DNA from: Prevotella sp. UBA1378
GTDB lineage: Bacteria; Bacteroidota; Bacteroidia; Bacteroidales; Bacteroidaceae
Direction: 5' to 3'
DNA: 18,080 bases
Assembly (NCBI GenBank): GCA_002305505.1
Contig: DBRC01000061.1
Location: forward strand, 22,307-40,386
Part shown: positions 12,970 through 18,080 of the stretch, in pieces
Position numbering within the stretch: the stretch's first letter is position 1
Layout: the number at the start of each line of letters is the position of its first letter
The notes under the pieces: generated by a model
Told to the model about the DNA's origin: nothing
The model's database searches: none
Seen by the model: the letters and a program-made list of their open reading frames with translations, nothing else
Program-made: the position numbers and the translations under genes

Positions 12970-15900
12970 ATGGACAAGATATACATCTTTTTACTACTGC
13001 TGCTGTGCCCGATGGCCGCGCAGGCTGCCGACCTGAACAAATACGTACTTACTGGGAAACGAATATCTACGGCCGACGGAATGGCCAACGACTATGCGTA
13101 CGATATGGTACAAGACCCGAACGGCTTCATTTGGATCGGGGCCAGCTACGGACTGAGCCGGTACGACGGGTACTCGTTTGCCAACTACTACTCGCTGAGC
13201 AGCAACCAAGGGAAGAAAATCGACGCAAACGTGGGCAACCTGTATCTCGACAAGACCCACAGCATATTATGGATACACACAGCCACGTTTACCTTTGCCT
13301 GCTACGACCTGAAGCGCGGGCGCTTCGTAGACTACACGGGCAACAACGACGAGAACCGCCCGTTCAGGCGGATGCTGCGCAACGACGGCGAACTGTGGCT
13401 GTACGACCCGCGCTCGGGCTTGCGCCATATCACCTACCGGGACGGGCTGTTCGTATGCACCGATTATAATAAGGATAATGGGAAGCTGCCCACCAACTGC
13501 ATCAACCGGGTAATAGAACGGCCGGGAAGCAAGGATGTGTGGGTGCTTACGGACGTGGGGCTGTTCGCCATCGGGCCCGGAGGGGGGATACGACCCCTGG
13601 ACAAAGGGCATTTTTATGAAGGAAATGTCTACGGCAACCGCATCCTCTGCCTGCGCGAGAACAATATCATCGGCATCTATGAAGGCCAGCGGAAACACAG
13701 GCAGATAAAAATCCCGTCGCCGCTGGGCACGCTGAAAACCATACGGAGCAACATTGTATGGCAGGACAAATGGCTCATCTTCAGCGGGGATACCTATTGC
13801 ATAGACCTGAAAACGAATACCGTGAGCAAGCCGGAAAAATACCAGGTAAGCAACGGACTGCTGCTGGACAGTATCGACGGCTACTACTTCGAATCGAACA
13901 AGACCGGGAAACTGTGGATATTCCCCCCGGAGGGAGAGATGCGGATGCTCAACTTGATACCCGACGTGAAATTCACAGCCGAACGGAACAGGAAATACAA
14001 CATTACAAGAGGGAAGAACGGACTGTTCTATATCGCCTCCTATGGCAACGGATTCTTCTTGTACGACCACCCCAACGGCAACCTGCGCCACTTCTCGGCC
14101 AACGACCCGCAACCGGTCATCGACACCAACTTCCTGCTGAACATCATGGTAGACAGCAATGGGGGCATTTGGATAGCGCAGGAATCGATGGGCGTGGCGT
14201 TCATCACGATGGCAAACGAGTCGCTGGCGGAATATATCATGCCTATGCCCGGCCGTAAGGGCGACTGGGCCAACTACGTGCGCATGGCGGTGCAAAAGCG
14301 CGACGGCAACGTGGTGTTCAGCACGAAAGACAACAAACTCTACGAACTCAACCCGCATACCAACGCCATCAGACTGCTGCAAGAGATGAAGGCGACGGCC
14401 TACTCTTACCTCGAAGACAACGACGGACACACATGGATAGCCACCCGCGGAGCCGGCCTGTATGTAGACGGCGTGAACTATACCAAGATGGAGAGTGGGC
14501 GAAGGATTCCGAGCAACGACCTGTACAACATCGCCCAGGATAAATACGGCCGCATATGGATTGCCACGTACGAGGACGGACTGCTCATGACAAAATACGA
14601 GGAGGGGAAACCGCTGAAGTTCAAGCAACTGCTCACCAGAAGCATCAACGAGGGAAGGCTCCACCATATCGCCATCGACAAGGGCGGGCGCATCTGGATT
14701 GCATCCAACAACGGACTGTATACGGCCGACATCAATAAGCACGGCATAACGAACGATGACTTCACGTGCTTCAACACCAGCAACAGCAAATTCCCGTACG
14801 ACGAGGTGAGATATGTCGCCATGGCTTCCGACGGGCACCTGTGGACGGGCGGAAAGGGAAGTGGCATCGTAAAGTGTTCTTTCTCCGGCGATTACAAGGA
14901 ACTGGAATACACGGAAATAACTAATAAGCAGGGACTGGCCAACAACAATATCTGCAGCATCACGGAAGACCGCTACGGCAATATATGGGCGGCTACGGAA
15001 AACGGACTGTCGCACATATACGATAAAGATTTCAAGGTGAAGACATACCGCGCAAGGAAACTGTTCGAACGCAATATCTATTCAGAAGGATGCGCCTCGA
15101 AAATGGCCGACGGGCGCTTGATGCTGGGCACACGGTACGGCCTTGCCATCGTAACGCCGAAACGCAACGAGCATACCGAAAAGAAACAGCCGGCCATCTG
15201 CATCACCGACATCCGCGTCAACGGCATATCGGCCAGCGACAGCAGCCTGTTCGCGCTTGCCCCCGACTGCTCCGACGAGGTGGCCTTGGCATATAACGAG
15301 AACACAATATCCATCACGTTTTCCAATTTCGACTATGCCAACATCGAATCGGCATTGTACCAGTACTATTTAGAGGGATATGACAAAGACTGGAAACCGC
15401 TGACGAGCGTCAACCACGTGGAGTATGGCAACCTGCGGCCGGGAAAATACGTTTTCCACCTCCGCTCGCTGAGCAACAACCAATGGAGCGCGGAGAAAAC
15501 GCTGGCCATCATCATCCGGCAGCCATGGTACAATACGGGCTGGGCATGGTGCATCTACCTGCTGCTGACGGTATCCGTCGTCTACTATATATACCGTAAC
15601 TGGCGCGATAAGTTCGAGCTGCACCAGCAAATGCGGCTGGAAAAACAGCTGACGGAATTTAAGTTGGGCTTCTTCACTAATATCACGCACGAGTTCCGCA
15701 CGCCACTGGCTATCATACAAGGGGCCGTAGACAAGATAGACCAAGGGAGCACGCCCAACAGGGCGGCGGTACAAACCGCCCGCAGGGGCACGAAACGGCT
15801 GCTCCGGCTGGTAAACCAGCTGATGGAGTTCCGCAAGGTGAATACGGGCAACATGCGGTTGAACGTGGAGGAGGGGAACATCATCGAGTTCGTGCGCGAC

Positions 15901-17208
15901 ATCTACCAGGACTTCTGGAGCATCGCCAAGCAAAAGGAGGTGCAGATGACTTTTACGCCGTTCGCAAAGAGCTATAACGTGCCTTTCGACAAGCAACTGG
16001 TAGAGACAATGGTGTACAACCTGCTGAGCAACGCCGTGAAATATGCCCCCGAACGCGGAAGTATAGCCGTACGGGTAACACTTACCAACAGCCGTCTCAG
16101 CATCAGCGTGGAAGACAATGGGAAAGGCATCAGCGACGAACAGATGAAGCAGCTCTTCCAGCCGTTCATGAACGGATACACCAGCAGGGGAGGCATGGGT
16201 ATCGGACTGTATACAGCCCACCGGATGGCCGCGATACACAAGGGGCAGCTGCAATACGAGCGGGTAGCGGAAGAAGGGGGCTCGCGCTTTACGCTACTGC
16301 TGCCGGCCGGCGCTGCAGCTTACACTAAAGGGGACTACCGCAAGGCAACGGCCATCAATACGACTGAATTGAGGGAAAAGGATGGGGGTACGCAGGAAAT
16401 CATCCGCGAACTGAAGCCGGAGGCATTCAACGACATCACCATCGCCCTCATCGAAGACGATGCCGACATGATGGAACAACTGAAGGAAGAGATTGGCGTC
16501 TACTTCCGCATCAAGGGCTACACTACAGGCGGAAGCGCGCTCAAAGGCATCATGGACGAGCAGCCGGAACTGGTAATCTGCGACGTAATGCTGCCCGACA
16601 TGAACGGCTACGACATTACGCAACAGATAAAGGCCGGGACGGACATCCCGGTGATCATGCTTACTGCGCTCGACGACGAAAACCACCAGATAAGAAGCTA
16701 TAAGGCCGGGGCCGACGACTACATGGTGAAGCCTTGCAACTTCCGCCTGCTGATTGCACGGTCGATACAGCTCATCAGCAAGCGCAAAGCAGCAGCGCAG
16801 GCGCAACAGAGCATCGAAACAGCTGAAGCAAAGAATGCCACGAAAGCCAAAACGGCGGAAAGCCTGCCGCAGGGAACAATCATCACCTCGCAGGCCGACA
16901 AGCATTTCCTCGAAAAGATCCAGACAATCATCGCCCAGCGCATCAGCGACCCGAACTTCACCGTCGACCAGCTGGCTGCCACCGCAAACATGGGCCGAAC
17001 CAAGTTCTTCAACAAAACAAAGGAGCTCACGGGCATGTCGCCCAACAAGTACTTGCAAACCGAGCGCATGCGTTTGGCTGCCGAACTGCTACGTGATGGC
17101 GAACTGACGGTAGCCGAAGTGAGCTACCGCGTAGGCATACAGGATGCCTCTTACTTCAACAAATGTTTTAAAGCTGCCTATGGAGTGGTACCAAGCAAAT
17201 ACAGATGA
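12970..17208 (+). CDS. Hybrid two-component system sensor-regulator (HTCS), full length
   Basis: A 1412-residue one-protein sensor and transcription factor of the Bacteroides glycan-utilisation type. In order: signal peptide (MDKIYIFLLLLLCPMAAQA, cleavage near 19); a periplasmic double beta-propeller built from repeats ending in motifs such as DPNGFIWIGASYGLSRYDG, DNDGHTWIATRGAGLYV and DKYGRIWIATYEDGLLM; a Y_Y_Y domain (about 770-840); one membrane helix (about 857-877); HisKA with THEFRTPL (phospho-accepting His907); HATPase with NLLSNAVKYAP (1017-1027), VEDNGKGIS and GMGIGLYTAHRMA; a receiver domain with IEDDAD, Asp1205 in CDVMLPDMNGYD, LTALDDE and MVKPCN; and a C-terminal AraC-type HTH (about 1313-1412). 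All key residues are present, so it should be active. The propeller senses a glycan fragment; the neighbouring GH28 suggests a pectic oligosaccharide. Start: the frame is open from 12889, but 12970 gives the signal peptide and follows the promoter. Confidence 0.95.
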   Translation: MDKIYIFLLLLLCPMAAQAADLNKYVLTGKRISTADGMANDYAYDMVQDPNGFIWIGASYGLSRYDGYSFANYYSLSSNQGKKIDANVGNLYLDKTHSILWIHTATFTFACYDLKRGRFVDYTGNNDENRPFRRMLRNDGELWLYDPRSGLRHITYRDGLFVCTDYNKDNGKLPTNCINRVIERPGSKDVWVLTDVGLFAIGPGGGIRPLDKGHFYEGNVYGNRILCLRENNIIGIYEGQRKHRQIKIPSPLGTLKTIRSNIVWQDKWLIFSGDTYCIDLKTNTVSKPEKYQVSNGLLLDSIDGYYFESNKTGKLWIFPPEGEMRMLNLIPDVKFTAERNRKYNITRGKNGLFYIASYGNGFFLYDHPNGNLRHFSANDPQPVIDTNFLLNIMVDSNGGIWIAQESMGVAFITMANESLAEYIMPMPGRKGDWANYVRMAVQKRDGNVVFSTKDNKLYELNPHTNAIRLLQEMKATAYSYLEDNDGHTWIATRGAGLYVDGVNYTKMESGRRIPSNDLYNIAQDKYGRIWIATYEDGLLMTKYEEGKPLKFKQLLTRSINEGRLHHIAIDKGGRIWIASNNGLYTADINKHGITNDDFTCFNTSNSKFPYDEVRYVAMASDGHLWTGGKGSGIVKCSFSGDYKELEYTEITNKQGLANNNICSITEDRYGNIWAATENGLSHIYDKDFKVKTYRARKLFERNIYSEGCASKMADGRLMLGTRYGLAIVTPKRNEHTEKKQPAICITDIRVNGISASDSSLFALAPDCSDEVALAYNENTISITFSNFDYANIESALYQYYLEGYDKDWKPLTSVNHVEYGNLRPGKYVFHLRSLSNNQWSAEKTLAIIIRQPWYNTGWAWCIYLLLTVSVVYYIYRNWRDKFELHQQMRLEKQLTEFKLGFFTNITHEFRTPLAIIQGAVDKIDQGSTPNRAAVQTARRGTKRLLRLVNQLMEFRKVNTGNMRLNVEEGNIIEFVRDIYQDFWSIAKQKEVQMTFTPFAKSYNVPFDKQLVETMVYNLLSNAVKYAPERGSIAVRVTLTNSRLSISVEDNGKGISDEQMKQLFQPFMNGYTSRGGMGIGLYTAHRMAAIHKGQLQYERVAEEGGSRFTLLLPAGAAAYTKGDYRKATAINTTELREKDGGTQEIIRELKPEAFNDITIALIEDDADMMEQLKEEIGVYFRIKGYTTGGSALKGIMDEQPELVICDVMLPDMNGYDITQQIKAGTDIPVIMLTALDDENHQIRSYKAGADDYMVKPCNFRLLIARSIQLISKRKAAAQAQQSIETAEAKNATKAKTAESLPQGTIITSQADKHFLEKIQTIIAQRISDPNFTVDQLAATANMGRTKFFNKTKELTGMSPNKYLQTERMRLAAELLRDGELTVAEVSYRVGIQDASYFNKCFKAAYGVVPSKYR

Positions 17209-17431
17209 ACGGATTAACAGGTTAACAAATTAACAGATTCAACAATCTGTTATATGATACATCAAACTCATTTTATACATGAATAAGGGTATGCTGAAGC
17301 GTGAAGGTAAGGACAATGATGGGGAGTGGGGGGCGCTTAACACTTAACTATCCCCAAAGCAATGTATGCCCAAACAAACGACATACCATATAAGAAACGT
17401 GGGGTTCGATGAATTATAAGTGCCTATAAAT
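17209..17431. other. Intergenic region between HTCS and IS element
   Basis: No gene is supported here. It opens with an imperfect run of TTAACA words and a 9-bp AT-rich hairpin (TAACAGATT 17231-17239, AATCTGTTA 17244-17252) that could weakly terminate the HTCS transcript but has no T tract. Further on is a G-rich patch (about 17320-17336) and a short direct repeat CTTAACACTTAAC. The left end of the IS element should lie near the right edge of this stretch, but its exact border cannot be set without the right end or an empty-site copy. Confidence 0.5.
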
Positions 17432-18080
17432 TTGGTGATCAGTAAAATTTGTTATAACTTTATTGTGTTGAGATACAAAGAATTACAAAAAAAATCGCTA
17501 TGATCACCAAGGGCAAAGTTTTTCGCAAGCTCAAGGAACTCTTGAAATATTTTGTATGGCAGATGACTTCTGCAAGTTTTTTGATGCAATGATGGCAAAA
17601 TACACGCTAAAACCGGTTAATAAGAGAAAATATCACCGCGATTCTACGATGTCGAAGGCAGAGGTGATGCTCATTATGATTCTTTTCCACGATTCAGGCT
17701 ACCGTTGCCTAAAGCATTTCTATTTGGATAAAGTCTGCAGGCACCTTCGCCATCTGTTTCCACAGGTTGTCTCTTACAATCGATTTGTTGAGCTTGAGAG
17801 AGAGGTGGCTCTTCCTTTGGCATTGTTCATCAAGAAGGTTCTTTTAGGCAAATGTACCGGCATCAGTTTTGTGGACAGCACCCCTTTGCGCGTTTGCAGG
17901 AACCAACGCATTCATATTCACAAGGTATTCAAGGGCATAGCCCAAAGGGGGAAGTGCTCGATGGGTTGGTTCTTCGGTTTCAAGCTTCATCTGATCTGCA
18001 ACGAGAAAGGGGAACTGCTCAATTTCATGATTACGCCGGGAGACGTTGATGACCGAAAGCCGTTGGAATACAAGAACTTT
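17432..18080 (+). mobile_element. IS982-family insertion sequence, left part (runs off the window)
   Basis: Identified by its transposase. The left boundary is uncertain; 17432 is used because TTGGTGATCA (17432-17441) is an exact inverted copy of TGATCACCAA (17501-17510), a 10-bp pair bracketing the presumed transposase promoter region. The DNA is visibly more AT-rich than the flanking chromosomal genes. The right end, right inverted repeat and any target duplication are beyond the window. Confidence 0.7.
17556..18080 (+). CDS. IS982-family transposase, partial (3' end beyond window)
   Basis: An open frame of 175 codons runs without a stop from the ATG at 17556 to the window edge. Seen: MADDFCKFFDAMMAKYTLKP at the N-terminus, then SKAEVMLIMILFHDSGYRCL, the first DDE-type catalytic Asp in GISFVDSTPLRVC, KGIAQRGKCSMGWFFGFKLH and the second Asp region MITPGDVDDRKPLEY. 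This is the IS982 / DDE_Tnp_1_3 pattern; the third acidic residue lies outside. Oddity: an earlier ATG at 17500 (MITKGKVF...) looks like the usual family start but is in another frame and stops after 30 codons. The two frames would join near the T5 run at 17519-17523 if one base were added. So either translation starts at 17556 or the copy carries a one-base loss in that run. Part of the IS element, not of the HTCS locus. Confidence 0.8.
   Translation, partial: MADDFCKFFDAMMAKYTLKPVNKRKYHRDSTMSKAEVMLIMILFHDSGYRCLKHFYLDKVCRHLRHLFPQVVSYNRFVELEREVALPLALFIKKVLLGKCTGISFVDSTPLRVCRNQRIHIHKVFKGIAQRGKCSMGWFFGFKLHLICNEKGELLNFMITPGDVDDRKPLEYKNF

Noticed and set aside
13267..15015. 582-residue open frame on the minus strand
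   Set aside because: It lies wholly inside the HTCS coding region, opposite strand, with no recognisable domain and a composition rich in Val, Arg and His typical of antisense frames of GC-rich genes.

Overview
The window looks like chromosomal DNA from the Bacteroidales, most likely a Bacteroides, Phocaeicola or Parabacteroides relative. Three things point there: several upstream regions carry the Bacteroidetes-type promoter word TAnnTTTG, in the best cases with TTTG about 19-20 bases further up; there is a hybrid two-component system (HTCS) next to a polysaccharide-degrading enzyme; and the aromatic amino acid genes include a DAHP synthase fused to a C-terminal chorismate mutase. No rRNA, tRNA or CRISPR array was seen. 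Layout, left to right. 1-1041: an EamA/DMT transporter (minus strand), its promoter and an upstream terminator. 1067-1817: a decayed outer-membrane-type gene resembling DUF3943 proteins. 1829-6003: an aromatic amino acid operon on the minus strand, reading prephenate dehydratase (pheA), class I/II aminotransferase, DAHP synthase-chorismate mutase, prephenate dehydrogenase (tyrA). 6062-6940: a TPR protein (minus). 7076-8983: a copper-type P1B ATPase (plus) that lacks most of the nucleotide-binding domain. 9062-11020: a secreted bleomycin-hydrolase-like peptidase and a Nudix hydrolase (minus, probably one unit). 11282-12751: a secreted family 28 glycoside hydrolase (minus). 12970-17208: a full-length HTCS sensor-regulator (plus), divergent from the hydrolase. 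17432-18080: the left part of an IS982-family insertion sequence, cut by the window edge. The main discovery is the roughly 300-base leader in front of pheA. A consensus promoter (5972-6003) is followed by an unlisted 25-codon ORF (5866-5943, minus) in which codons 8-15 are eight uninterrupted aromatic codons, four Phe and four Tyr. Downstream is a strong intrinsic terminator (5786-5820) ending 27 bases before pheA. The last codons of the leader ORF contain a 10-base segment perfectly complementary to the upstream arm of that terminator, so an antiterminator can replace the terminator. This is the architecture of ribosome-mediated attenuation, here reading Phe and Tyr together and controlling an operon that supplies the common entry step (DAHP synthase), chorismate mutase, both terminal branches and a likely transaminase. 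The HTCS and the GH28 enzyme probably form the remnant or edge of a pectin-type polysaccharide utilisation locus. Its outer-membrane SusC/SusD genes are not in the window, and an IS element sits immediately behind the HTCS. Gene names rest on motif recognition and family knowledge; no database search was possible.
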